Assembly: GCA_033030425.1 (NCBI GenBank)
Contig: JAUFSD010000002.1
Coordinates: 2,108,001 to 2,172,000, forward strand
Direction: 5' to 3'
Length of the DNA stretch: 64,000 bases
From: Verpa conica
Lineage: Eukaryota > Ascomycota > Pezizomycetes > Pezizales > Morchellaceae
In this document: positions 1 to 12,629 of the stretch, piece by piece
Layout: every line of letters begins with the position of its first letter
Position numbering within the stretch: the stretch's first letter is position 1
Made by a program: the position numbers and the translations under genes
The notes under the pieces: generated by a model
Told to the model about the DNA's origin: nothing
Seen by the model: the letters and a program-made list of their open reading frames with translations, nothing else
The model's database searches: none

Positions 1-770
1 GAACTCAGGTACGAAGAGCTAGAAGATATTCCCAGGTAGTGAGAACTAGTATTTCCCGGCCGGAAACTTGCCGTCCTTATAGAATTGCAGAGCCTATCAG
101 TAGTATTTGTAGAGCAACATGCCCCACTAGGCGCTTGATAGGCTGTAGATGTTGTCTGGAATTCTTTGCGGTTGTTTACCCATCGATCGTTGACCCCAGG
201 TCTGTTCCCGTTCAAAGCCCAATCTGAGGGCGGGTTGTTGCGGGGTTGATAGCCATTACTCCTATTTTCTAAACCCATTCTCGCCAACGCATTTTCCATT
301 TCTTTATTCTTTTGTTCAAGTAGTGCGCATTTAGCCTCCAGAGCTTCTAGATAGCCCCGCGGCACTGCCTTCTGGGAAATGCGGTCTGTGGTTTTGCATT
401 CAGTGCGATTCTGCATACAAGGCGAGCATCCCCCCGGTAGTCCATCACATCGAATCTTGCGAACCTATGCAATGACAATGATCAGCAGCGGCAACTTCCG
501 AGATATGATCCCATCGCCGAATCGTGAAGCTAGAACCTAAACAAAGAAGTAAATGCCACCCACCTTGCAGCGGTCACAAGCTTGACCGGTTCTAGTAGAG
601 GTTGCCAGTCGCTTCTTGACTGTCCTTGTAAACTCATCGGCTGCGTAAAACTCGTTGCCAGATGATCCGGCAGCGGCAGCAGCAGTAGTGGTCGAGGTGG
701 AAGACGAAGCGGATGACTGACGCTTGGGCGGCATATTCCTTTTGTGCGTGGTTGTAGTGGTGATGGGCAC
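1..770 (-). CDS. Zn2Cys6 (Zn cluster) transcription factor, 3' part outside window
   Basis: DNA-binding regulator of the fungal Gal4-type class, expected in the nucleus. Exon 1 runs 770-564 and exon 2 runs 464 to beyond the left edge. The 99-nt intron (563-465) starts GTGGGT, ends TAG and is phase 0. It splits the zinc cluster after the second Cys: exon 1 ends ACDRCK and exon 2 begins VRKIRCDGLPGGCSPC, then NRTECK, giving all six cysteines. A linker with the motif PRGYLEALE and a short leucine-rich coiled coil follow. The N-terminus is Ser/Thr/Ala-rich low complexity. The start at 770 is the first ATG; a second ATG twelve codons later (MPPKR) is equally possible. The remaining exon 2 sequence is polar and Asn-rich. 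The target genes cannot be told from this fragment. Confidence 0.88.
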
Positions 771-2150
771 TAGCTCGCAGGAATGAGTCTTTTGTGGTGG
801 TGTATACTCAGCTAGATACCCACTAGAGATGCACGCAAGTTTTTTTCTTTATACAGATGCCGATGGGGGGGGGGGGCGATAAAGAAACTGAGGAATGGAA
901 TCGATCCCACTATTTGTAATTTGTATGGGCGGTTCCTTTCGAGATATCTTATTTATATATGTATATATATACGGGCGGCTCCCTATTTCCGTTGGATATG
1001 TTTAATAGTGGTGAGCAAACCTGAACTAGTGGGAGATGCTGAGGAAGATGAGAGGGTGAAGACGGAAAAACAAGGGCTATTTTCTCTGGGCGGGGGGGGG
1101 GGGGTCGGGATTCTATCGATCTATGACCCAGAGGCACCTAATAGCATCTCTGGGGAGCACGGCCGTGGGGGGGGGAGGGGTGTGAAATGCGAAAGACGTG
1201 TGGGGGAGGGGAGAGCTACGTTAGGGCGACAGAAGAGCCGCTTCCAGGAGTGTGAGAGTGTGAGGGATGAGAGACGCAGACGAGACCCGACCGCGCGACA
1301 GAGAAGGGTGACGCGGCGGACAGAGCACAAAAGAGATGGTGCGGTTGAACGAGCGGACGGCTGACACAGAACGGTGACGCTGGAGCCGGGCAGCAAGAGG
1401 TGTGAAGCTGGGTAGTGGTAGTGGTAGTAAGTAGTGAGTAGTGGGTAGTGGATAGTGGATAGTGGATAGTGAGTGAGCGGTAGTAATAGAGTGAGTGAGT
1501 GAGTGAGTGAGTGAGTGTAGACTAGTGAGTAGCAGGCTATAGTGAGTGACGGTGAAACGAGAGACAGGAACCCGACTACCAGCAGTAACAGAACAAGACA
1601 GAACTCAATGGCGTCCCCCAGATTCAATGTCTAGAAGATAGCAAAAATTGTCGCTGCTGGGAATATATTCTCCCTCTCCCTCGTTCACGGGCACTACTAT
1701 GCGTAGGGCACTGCTGAAGTCGGGAAGGCGAGCTGCAGGCAGGCAGAGGCGAAGACGGCGTTTTCCGGACAGAACAGAAGAAAGAAGGAGTCGCTGCTGC
1801 CAGTCAGCAGCCCCCTACTCTACAAGCCTTGTTGTTGGCGACGAAATTGCGAGACGGTTGGCCAAGACGAACATGGACAGGCGGCTGGGCGCGATACTCT
1901 GCTTGGAGACACCCACACAGGAACCCCCAGCGACAGACACCCGCAGCAGTAGGTCTGAGGTCTCGTCACTCCCGCGCTCTGGGACCAAACGCTTCCTCGC
2001 TTTCGGCAGTCCGCAGCACAAAATCATGTCGGCTCCTGCAATCCATTACCTTAGCCTGTTCCCGGGAGGTGGTTTGACGTGTGTTTCTCATCCATCGTCA
2101 ATAATTCAAGTAGGTGGTGGGCCTACATCATGTATGCCTGCCCACTAAAA
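771..2150. promoter_or_regulatory. Long G-run and microsatellite-rich leader/promoter region of the Zn2Cys6 gene
   Basis: There is no convincing gene here. On the + strand the block holds G-homopolymer runs at about 865-876, 1092-1104 and 1167-1175, and a GTAG/GAGT microsatellite from about 1411 to 1517. On the strand of the divergently placed Zn2Cys6 gene this reads as a pyrimidine-rich promoter or 5' leader. The open frames seen here (for example 1121-1627 on the minus strand) consist of simple repeats. Confidence 0.5.
1411..1517. repeat. GTAG/GAGT microsatellite
   Basis: The tract degrades from GGTAGTGGTAGT-type units through GGATAGT units into about seven pure GAGT units near 1490-1517. 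It is a simple sequence repeat upstream of the Zn2Cys6 gene. Confidence 0.85.
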
Positions 2151-5100
2151 ACCTGTTCTTGCTATTAGTACTGCATGTCCATATCTCCTCAAACCCAATG
2201 CGGCTGTGTCGTTTCTTTTTCTCTCCCTCGAAATGCACGTTGCGTTTAAAGGGACCCTAAGCTGGGTCGTTTTTAAGGCTTGTGCCCGTGGAATCTCCTC
2301 AGAGTAAGACCAGTAAATACCCATCCAATAATTAGCACCCTGCAGGAAGGCGTATCGGCTGCACGTATCTCCTCGAGAGTACTCTATGATAGTCCTTACC
2401 AAATACGCATTACCTACCTACATGCGTCTGACCTTAAAGAACCTGAAAACAGGGGTGGCCAGTGGACCAACCAGCTCGTCGGTGTGCAAGGCCAGAAATC
2501 GCTACCAGCAAAAAGTCATGTTCAGGTTATTTTTGCCCTGGACTCTACACCGCCCCACGCTCACTTGGAAGCCTATCTCAACGACAGTCGCACACACTAA
2601 ACTGCCCACCCGAATGGTTCCTGGGCCAAAAATCTTGGAAATGCGACAACCCCCTTGGGGACAAGAGCCCAGACGCTAAATCAGTAGATGCGCCTGTACG
2701 ATCATGCTGAGGTCACTATGGGTTTTCCGCGGCACTGAACTTGAGCAGTGGCTTGAGCGGTCAGCGAGGCCGGCATAATCGCCGCATACATAAGTAATAT
2801 TCGAATAAATCTCAGCTTTCAGTGCGCTAGTGGAGTGTCTAAGGACTGATTTAGCGCATCTATGAGGCTTACCTCTACTCGTTGGGCTATACAGGTGTCT
2901 ATTTTGCTTTTTTTGATCCAAGGGGGACTCTTTAATACCCATCACGAAAAGTCACTCATATATACCCGCTTGGTCAAAGCGGCATAAAAAGAACGGCGTA
3001 ATTTTTCCCTCTGGACTAGCACCTTAAGTAAATCTCACATTTAATTATTACCGAGAAAATTATGGCCCACTCGGAAGCTTCGTGAATGGGCCTATGTACA
3101 AATCTGGGGTTCCCGGCGATGCTCCGGCGGCAGGACTAAGCACCCCTTTGGAATAGCAACTACATCTAGTTCATCATAACAAAATTGATAACCAAGCAAA
3201 GCCCCTTAAATTCCTGTAAGTCTACCCGCAGATCTACGTTATCGCTACCCGAACTCTAGGAAAAATGCACACCGCACCAGGCCCGGTTAAAATTAAAGAA
3301 CCCCCAAAACAGGGGTTCAAAAAATCTATGTATGGGTGCGTGTAGTTCTGTGGTATCTGTGGGTGGTTCTAATCGTGTAGTAAGTTTGAGAAGTAAATTT
3401 GGCAGTGATAACTGTTGGATGATAAACCTCAGGGAGCTGAGTACCGCCCAAATTATAGCTACGGAAATACTTTTTTTTTTTTTTTTTTTTTGCCTAGTGG
3501 GGGGAGGATTCCACAGACCACATGGTACGGCTAGATACGGTGTATTAGTTGCTTCTTTTTTGTCACCCACTCCCCCGGGTTTTGGCAATTCAATTAATCT
3601 TCAGCTTCTAATCAAAATAAGGTTATGTAAAGGGGCTCGAAGTTGAAGCGGAGATGCTCAGAGCCTCAGCCTTTCGAGGAATCAGAAGAAATGGGGACCA
3701 GGTCTCATCCAGTTGACGACATCAGACCTGTTGAGTGTGCCCGTGCACCCCACCCTGCCCGGCAGGCACACTTGCTTCCAGTTGCCTTGTCCTACAGTAG
3801 GTGGGGCAAAAGGAAGGGGGGTTGGGACCCGCAGCAGCGGGATCCCCACTTACAGCTAGAGGGTCCCTTTGAGTAGTCTTTTAAGTTATCTTGGCACCAG
3901 GTCGCCGGCGCACTGATTTGGTTCCGGTCACTCCTGGCCGTTATTGTATAACATCGGGGACCTGTTTTCAGGTTAGCGTTTCTTTATAAATTGAAATACA
4001 AAGGGGCATACCTTCAGGTTCTGTTTGATTCAGCCACGCTAATGATAGCTAAGGGGCTTTGTTCTTGAGGTTAATTCAACACACTACAAAGACTGGAACC
4101 TGGAGCCCCTTTGCAATATCTAGTATGAAGCTTTTTGGGGGCGATCTTAAGTTTGCATACTAACTGAATTAGGAAAGGTGGACGTGTAACCTGAATCTGG
4201 TGTCTTGGTTGCGTCAAGTGAGACCATGCTACTATCGTGGGCTGGAACCTTTTAGAAAAAGAGGCATATATACCGGAGCTAAATTAAGTCAGTGGCACAG
4301 GACGGGATTCTGGTGCACCAAAACGAAACGACATGACTGTGACTGGATCACGTGGACACACATCCTTTTTGTTCCTAGCTGATATATTATTAATAATGCA
4401 TTCTGATTGGTCTTTCTGGACCTCTGCTGCTGGGAAGGGAAAAAAAAATCAACAGCCTTGGCATTCCAGCCCCTTTAAATTGCCCACTTCCCCTCAACTC
4501 CGCTTTCTTCCTCAGAAAGTTGCACCCAAGCCAATTTGGCTTCCTTAATACGCCTAAGCTCACATGTGCGCTGGAAGTTGAACGAATGCTTGGGGAGAGA
4601 AAGATTCGAAAGGATTTGTCCCGCTCAAAGAACAGGCGGTTAGTTTTTTGCTTTTCGAGGCAGAAAACATTGAGCCGTTTGTCCCGTTGGTGTGATATAT
4701 TGCCCGGTTTATGCTTTATTTTTTTTAGCACAAGTGTAACATCACGTTAGATCGCTGAAGAAATCATAAATGCTGTCTCAGGAGTCACGTTCGTCCGGTG
4801 TAAAATCCCATTTAATAAAACTTGGACCACCCGTTTTCTATATGACGCGCTCGCACATCACAAACAGTCCGCGCTGTCACCTGACAAGAGAATGGACTAT
4901 GCATCTACAAGGACTCTCCCTTAGGACGGGGCAAAATTTTACGATAATCAAAGGTCCGATGTTTCGGTAGTCCCGCTATCTAAAGACAGGAGAGAAATGG
5001 GCAAGTTCTATTGGTTGGCAATAGCTTTGATGGTTCCAATCAACAGGAGTAGATGCCTATCCCCTTCAATCGATGATCACTATAACAAACACCCAACAGC

Positions 5101-6817
5101 GTCATATTCGCTGCTCCTATCACTGAAGATCCAACAATTGACTTATAGCCCCGCATAGGTGTTTAACCCACAACACTGCCTATTGATGCTTTAGAGTCAT
5201 AAAGCAAGAATGGCTTTCATCCCATACATTCCCTATTAGAGATTTTGATCTCAGTACTGAGTTATACAGGGGTGTAATTACCTAGATCTGCGCCTTAAAG
5301 CACTTAATAGGTTCGTCATAAATTTCTATCATTCGTAAGAGAAGGTATGATATAGGATTAATGATCTTCAAATTGTTTGCTCTATATTTGGACAGGTGGT
5401 GGTTGGGGTAAGCATACGATCTGCAGGATTATACCTCCCTCTTTACTCAAAAGCATACGATTCCGCACGGTAAATCTACCGCTAGTAATGCCATATCACG
5501 GCAAAAATCATCCGTGCGTTGCTTTCTAAGAGTCGGGGTAGTATCCATCCTCCGATCTTCCTCAAGAACATAATTTTGCGTCTGACCTCCACAGGGCTGT
5601 TGTTGTATGTTTGTTTCAACTATAGGAATAATTATTCCGAGTGACGTTTGCTTAAAGTTCTAAGGATAAGCCAGGCTTAAGTAAATACAATATAGGTCTA
5701 GACTGCTCCTTGAGTAAATGGATCAGGAGAAGAGGTCCAATGTTTGATATTTGTACTTTAGTAGGTGGGATTTATGTGATCGGACCCTTATTAGAACAAA
5801 CAAAGGTTCTGCAAGTTTTTTATTTTAATAAAAACTAGCTCTAGAATGTTCATAGTTCTTTTCCTGAGAGCTGAGTAATAGCCAAAGGGGCTTTCCGGTT
5901 TTATCGCTATGCAGGAAGGATACGTAGAAAGGAGAACTTTCAAGGTTGACCGAACCCGTGTGGTTGGTTTGAAGGGACGTAAGTTAATCTCCCCTTTAAC
6001 CAACCACAGATGGGTATAGCTATATATCCAGTAAGAGACCACAAACGAAGCCACTGCAGGTACCCGCAGAGCCCCAATGCTTGGGTAGAATAATACTAGT
6101 GGCACGCGTCCTAGTATCGTAGTGTGTCGGAAGGGGGTTAGAGTGCCTATCCACAAGGGTATGAAGGGAAGGTATTGGTAAGGCATTTTTCTGTGTCTTG
6201 AAAGTTCCAACTTATCCACCGTACACTTGTGCCACTTAACTGTTTCTGGTATGTAATAGTTCAACTTTACTTGGGTGATAGTTTCTGTGCAGGTACATAT
6301 GGTGGGAGCTTAAAAGAGCAGCTAATGTTGGCTTCTGGTAAGTCAGTATCCAATAGCAATGGTGAGCTCTCGAACTGGCCAAAATGACTAGATACTGACC
6401 AGGATTCTAAAGTCTGCCATTGCTATCCTTTCGGACTTTGACAGGGAGGTATGAAGGACCTGAAGACAGGGATGTGGAGTTGACATTCGCAGTGTGATAG
6501 GTCAAGACAAAGGCATTTTCGGGTTCTTTTTGCATGCCTAGAGTATCTGTGTGGCCCGATCATGCGGCAATATCTTGATAGAATCTAACTTATTATAGGA
6601 AAAAAAATGTCTCCACTTTTTGTTTCTATAAAAGTATCTGCGCGTATTACCATAGCGCAGGTAAGTGATCGCTATAGGAAAAAATAGCCCCTATATTCCT
6701 CGTATCGTAGTATGGTACAGCGAGTAAATAAACGAAACACCATTTCCTTTCCAAACTCGCCCTTTCAAGCTAGAAACAAAATTTTAGTGATAATAGACTA
6801 CTTTCCCCATAGCACAT
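2151..6817. other. Gene-poor AT-rich intergenic block
   Basis: No coding region could be supported. Open frames are short, overlap on both strands and match no family I recognise; the longest is 5791-6264 on the minus strand (157 codons). The block includes a poly-T run at 3471-3491. AAAGGGGC and its complement recur near 3158, 3199, 3630, 4001, 4050, 4108, 4470 and 5884, which may mark a decayed repeat. Decayed transposon sequence is plausible but unproven. Confidence 0.4.
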
Positions 6818-9403
6818 TCAAAATCGTTTCCTCTCTTTCCCGGCTGTAGTCTCCTTTCTCACACAACAAATCCCGTTCGCCTCACACCAAGCTTTCACCA
6901 CCTCCTCATCAATACACAGGTCCCTCAATTCATCCTTCGTATTCAGCCACAGTGTCATGTCCTCCAAGATTATGGGATCATACATCAATATTGCATGATA
7001 AAATGAAGACTCTGATTCTGTTTTCCCCGACTCGTGGACTACTTCGGAAACCCGATAATGGACAGCTTTTGCCGAGGGTTCGATACCACCTGGTTCGTCG
7101 TCGTCATCATGTGATGGCACTTTCGATGATGACTTTTTGCTTTTGGATGCTGTTTTGCGCTTGGGCGATTTGTGCCTAGGTGATTTTGATCGCCGCCTAG
7201 TATACCTCTTCCCTTTCGCTACGATCTCTGTTGATATCGCTTCCTGCAAGACCAGTGCTGTTTCCTTCTTATTCGAACCTTGTTCCGGTAATTCAGCGGT
7301 ATTTTCAACCGGCCCTGCGTTGGCTTCGGGTTGTTGTGGCGTGCTCCGTGCTGTCGCGGCCTTGTTCTTTGCCTCCCAGCACATTTCCAAACATGAAACC
7401 ATCATGTCTCGTGTCTTCATATCTTTGAATCCAAATTTAGCGACTTCTGCTTTGAGCTTTGACGTTGGGTATGACTGGAAATCAGGCATAGCAGGTGCAA
7501 GCTTAGTTTGTTCACTGGCTGTAGATCTTTTTGTCTTCGTCCTTACTGAGGTACTGGCTGTAACATTATCGGGTGACCTTTCGAGAGGTCTTAAGTTGAT
7601 TGCATTGGAGGTATCCTTCAGGCTTTCTGTCGCCTGAACCTGGCTGCTCTTGTGAAAAGCCTCTTCGACTAGTAGAGGTTCGCGTCGAGCACTATTACAA
7701 GGCTCTAAAGGGCCATTTTGGGCCACTGGTCTCCCAGTAGCGTTCGACCCCGTGGTCACATTTCTATCCCCTGGTAGCTCACGAACTGTGCTTTCTTGGT
7801 TCCACCCAGTGCTTTCCGATTCTAAACAGCCGTTATCACTGCCAGTCATGTCGACAACCTCTACAGACATCAGCTCTCCATCAAGATCCCTTGCTGCAGC
7901 ATTCCACAGCCCACCGGCTGTTTTCCGAACTTTGCCCAACTGACTTCTTCCCTGCTTTGCATCTTGGTGAGGCTGCTCTCGCATACGATTGGTAACCACA
8001 TTCACACCATCATGTCCAATGCTTATTTTATCATTTTCCGCGTTACATCCTCCCAGGATGCTACTACCTTTTCTTTCTTTTGTAAGAGATTGTAAAAAGT
8101 CTCTTCGTGCCACTGACGTGGAAGCTAAGGGAAGCACATAATCATCATTTTGATTATCATAAGTTGCCTCGTCATCACCCGTTTTCTCCAATTGCGAACA
8201 AGTTCCGAACACAAAATCCTGGTCATCAAATCTTTTCCTAGCACTTGTAGGACTCAATAGGACAATTACTTCCGGGCTCTTTTTCTTTTCTTTCTTCGCA
8301 AGGGAACTAACTTTCTGTGAAGATATTTTGGGCCCGGTGCCCTCGCTCTCGTTCATCGCGGAGTAAGCTAGTACAGGAGAGTCTACGAGGCTGCTAGCTG
8401 AACGAAACTGAGCTGTGGCTTGATCGGTTATTGTTTTCGCTTTCTTCTTTGGCTGTTTTTCTTTCAGTAGCTTGGATTGCTTTTTCTTGGCTACCGTAAC
8501 TGAACCTGGAAGACCGATCATCTATTAGGGATTACATATTAGCAAATAGTCCATCCAAATACATTGCAGATTCCTCACCTCTACGGGCCTTTTATTTCTC
8601 AGGCCTTTATTGATAGTATCCTCCTTGCCAACTGAGACTTCACGAGAGCTTTGAAGAGAGCTTTGAAGAGAGCTTGTTGAATACCTCATAGCTTCCACCA
8701 TATCACCAAAAACAGACCTTTTGGACCTCCTAACCCCACCATCTAAGGGTGATGGGCTATCCAGAGTGGGGGTTGTATCCTCGACGGGTGTCCATTGCCG
8801 CCGGATTATATGTAATGGGGGGTCAAGAGCTTGTTGTTGGTCTGGGGAACTTGGTACTAGTATATATTTCTTTGAAGACGTATCTAGTAGGGCTGAAGCG
8901 TCCTGAAATTCTTGATCACCTACAACCAATTGTCTAGAAACAGTCTCTTTCCCTGGTTGTTCCTCCTTAAAATGTTTTGGCCCTGCCTCTGTGTTCTTAA
9001 CAACTCTTGCCTTCAGCTTTCCTTCCTTCAGCGCCTTCCCTTTTTTCTCAATCTTGGGATTATCTGTAGTCTTCCGAGATGCCCGCGGTTTCTTTACCGC
9101 TGCCGTATCTGCTGTAGCTTTGGCTGCCCGCTTCTTCCTTGCTGGTGGTAGCTGCGGTAGCAAAACATCCTCCGTACCATGGGGTATATCCCAAACGGGT
9201 GTTTTATCAACTTTGCCCTTATTTGCCTCCACTGCCTTTGCTAAAGATCTTTCTGCATCGAATTGGCTCAACATTGTGCTTGGTGAAGGTAGAAGCGGTG
9301 ATGAGACAAGAGAGTCATTAGGTGGAAGTGAATTCTGTTGAAGTGGCGAAGAGAAGAGGAGATCTATGATCTGCTTCGCAGGTATTTGTATTTTCGCCGA
9401 CAT
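6818..9403 (-). CDS. SLX4: Structure-specific endonuclease scaffold subunit SLX4
   Basis: Non-catalytic scaffold of the SLX1-SLX4 endonuclease, which cleaves branched DNA during replication-fork and recombination repair in the nucleus. Two exons, 9403-8579 and 8521-6818, are joined across a 57-nt phase-0 intron (8578-8522) with GTGAGG donor, CTAAT branch site and TAG acceptor; the product is 842 aa, normal for fungal SLX4. The N-terminal two thirds is low-complexity, Lys/Ser-rich and basic. Just after the splice, KKKAKTITDQATAQFR matches a conserved fungal SLX4 motif. A SAP-like segment (around YPTSKLKAEVAKFGFK) comes near residue 600. The C-terminal conserved domain carries MLYDPIILED-like and WLNTKDEL motifs and ends GKERKRF; this is the SLX1-binding end. 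The start at 9403 is the first ATG of the open frame. Confidence 0.93.
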
Positions 9404-12400
9404 CGTGGTGATTCTATGGTTACACTTGAGTAGAAGTAATAGTGTTGATAGAGTAGACGAGAGTTAGTTATGTGAGGGCATGACGTTGGAATTACTTTTT
9501 GTTTCAAAGGTTTGGGTGGAGGTTCGAGGGGCGACGCGTGTAATTTCTCGCGTTGTCGATCTGTGTTGCTATGCCAACGTACGTGCATCACTACTAAAAT
9601 TTTGGGCCGAGTGACTTTTCATGGACATGTATATTTTCCAGAAGCTGTGCCCATCCTGGTTCTGTATTTAAAAAGACTGATTCTGGGAAATAAATAGTTA
9701 GTAATAAGATTTTTAGTAAGGTGGGATTTGGATATAAGAATAAGCTCTATATTATGTGGATAGGATATTTTTTAGTTACGGGGAAAGTGTCTACTTAGGT
9801 AAGTCTAAATTTGTAAATTAGGGGCTGGATAAAAGGAAGGGTTCTAATGATTTTGCTAATAGAAACGCTAAACAGAAACAAGGTGTGGGTTGATACTCCA
9901 TTGGGAGCCTAATATTTCAAAGGTCCAAGTCCCTGTTCCTGATTTTGCACTAAACAGGGCTCTTCCCTTAGTTAATTTTTCTTTGGAAAGCTCAAAATCT
10001 ATTTCATTTCCTGTCAAATGTTTCTTTCCTAATTTTAGAACTCTAGAGGTAGTTTATCTTCTTGAGCTTACGATTAATTATAGTTTACAAATATGCCTCA
10101 GTCTTTTTGAACTCAGAGATGGGTAAGAATTCCTCTCTTCAGATTGTTTCGCTTTTCTCATATCGCCCTAGGGAATAGAGCTACAATTGATTATTTAGAA
10201 AAAATAAAAAATAAACTTGTATAAGAAGCAGAATGAAAGACGTTGACTATAACTTTTACGAATTATATATTTGCGCTGCTCATAATCTATGTAAAAAGTC
10301 GTTTTTATTATTAAAAGAATCTCTTTAACATAATTTTCTGACAACCCCTTCTAACGAGGTTTTTCAATAGCGGTGTTGAAATGGTGGCTAGTAAATATGT
10401 GATCCCCGAGAATTGAGAACAAATATCATGCGCTAGGAGTTTTATAATGTATCGTAGGGGCCAGTCGTGTCATGTATGTGGTGGAGTTATAGGACTAGAA
10501 AACTGGGAGAAGCTGGTTTTACGCAATAACTCGAGGGTGTTAATTCATTCGGTGATTGTAGTCTTTGTAGGCGATTCCACAGTATAAATTTGGCTTGTGG
10601 ATGGGGGTCTGAGGTTGTGTATGACTTTTAAGCTTAAGTCTTAATCTTGGTCTTGGGTGTATTGACCTATCGAGGCTACATTGGTAGGGTCTGTGTAGAG
10701 TCTTATATAGCCTGAAGTAGATCACTATTAGAACTAGTAATGGACTCTCTATAGACTTGGGTAACGAATCAGTCAATGTGCTTTTTCATCAGCCAAATTT
10801 TTATATGGGTAAATTAAGCATGGGTAAAAAGCGTCGGTCCAGAATATGCTTTTTTTACCAGCGAAATTTTTGTATACCTAAGGTATAAGTAAAAGGTATT
10901 GAAATTGGTAATAAGATATGATTATTGGCGATGATCTATATAAGGTATACTTTGGCGAAATGATAGTGAAGTACTAGGTCAAGTGTAGAGCTCGATGATG
11001 ACGGATTCTTGGTTTTTATAAAGCAGAGTAATGGGTAAATGTTTTATAGGATAGGTGTATGACGGAATCTGTTAGGATACGAGCGAGATTCTATGATGTA
11101 GTTGTTGTACGGAGGTACCTAAAGGTGATGTATGTTCACAAGAGCAGTGGCAATTTTTAATAACTATATAACCAATTAAGATAACAAGAAACTATGAGAT
11201 TAATTTAAGCCTGTAGGTTTTGATTCTGATTCTGTCAAGAAAAGCTCGCTTGGTGTGGGTGTTTTTCTGTTCTATATGGTAGTATACTAGGTCTAATATT
11301 GAAACCCATATTTATTTTGTTCTTTTTTTTTTTTTTTAATTCATGTGATTTTATTCTTCTGGGTACAAAATATTCATTTTGGTCTTGTGTTGTGCTAAAA
11401 TATAGGATTTTGGCTGTGCTTGTACACAATTAGGCTACTAGGCCCCCCCTTTTTTTTTTGCGTATACCGAGTACTCCTCTGTCTAGATTTGGTGGTAGGT
11501 AAGTACTGAAATATAAGTAGAGACTATAATAGAGTCCCACCGATATAAGTTTACATATACCTTTACTCTCTTCCGTCCAGTGGGAAGTTGCACAACAGTT
11601 AAGTTCCCGTTGGCGTAACCTACAGAAGGCATGAGGCTAATGTATCTGGGGTAGTCTCAGTACCAACCTCAATGAATGAAATCAATTACCCCAGTGAGGG
11701 GTATGCGACCTGCTGTGTAATCAACTTTGGATCCAGCCTATCCATGGCGATGATCACCCCGCGCGGCGTTGACAATGAGTTTTACTTACCGATGCAGGGT
11801 AGTCCATGCGCTGAATTGCCGAACGCAGGGCGCCTGCTGTCGCAAAGCTTCAGCTGGCTCTGCAACGACATCTATAATTGCACCGCGAGGATTGATTACG
11901 TCTTACTTGCTATCTTTTGGTAATATTGGCCTGGAGTTTGAGCAATCTCTAGAGTTTGGAGTTTGAAAGCTCAGGGAGCTGGTGGGATTATTGAAGTTTT
12001 ACCCTTACCCCTTCAAAAAAAAAAGCAAGAAGGGTGATCTGGGCCGATTTAAGCATCCCGGTGGATATACATGCATAAGTCGAGGTGGCCTGCATCTTTC
12101 CGATATCCGAACCCTTTACGGAGTAAGATATCGCGCAAGGTTCATCATCAGTTCTAGATGGGAAAATAAACGTGCTGTGCTTGAAATTACGCGTGAATAT
12201 GGAGATTTATGAGTTTTATTATAGATATGTTAGCGTGGGCACTTTTCTCTACATTATTTCGGCTTCTACTCTTACTCGGGCCAGATGGGCTGCGGTGAGA
12301 GGGTACAGGGCCGCATGCATGCTTACACAATGCCGGAGCGGCCTGTCTAGCGGTGATAACCCCAGTATGCTTTCAAGTGCAGATTCCAGACTACATCCCT

Positions 12401-12629
12401 CGAGCTCTCACCTGCTCATCTCTGTCCCCCTTCTTTATTCCACGAACTTCACTTCATCATCCTCTCTGGGTTGTGTGGCCAGCTGGTAAAGTCTGTTCAT
12501 ATCCTCCTAGAAGTCCTCCAGAGTCTGTTTTGGGACTCATTCGACTCATAACAACATCACCCTCTCTACGCTTAGGTTTCGGCATTCTTCATAGAATAAC
12601 ACATATCTCGTCATCTCATCTAGCGAAAT
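9404..12629. other. AT-rich intergenic block without a supported gene
   Basis: No protein family is recognisable in any frame. Two imperfect direct copies of an approximately 40-bp sequence (GCTTTTT...CAGC.AAATTTTT) lie at about 10775-10815 and 10843-10885. A poly-T stretch occurs near 11322-11338. The last few hundred bases probably hold the promoter and 5' leader of the MFS gene that starts at 12630. Confidence 0.4.

Noticed and set aside
1121..1627. 168-codon minus-strand frame beginning MNLGDAIEF
   Set aside because: Most of it is translation of the GAGT/GTAG microsatellite and the G-runs; no domain and no splice context.
5791..6264. 157-codon minus-strand frame
   Set aside because: No recognisable family, no neighbouring exons and composition like translated AT-rich DNA; not strong enough to call.
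7137..7637. 166-codon + strand frame
   Set aside because: Shadow of the SLX4 coding strand.
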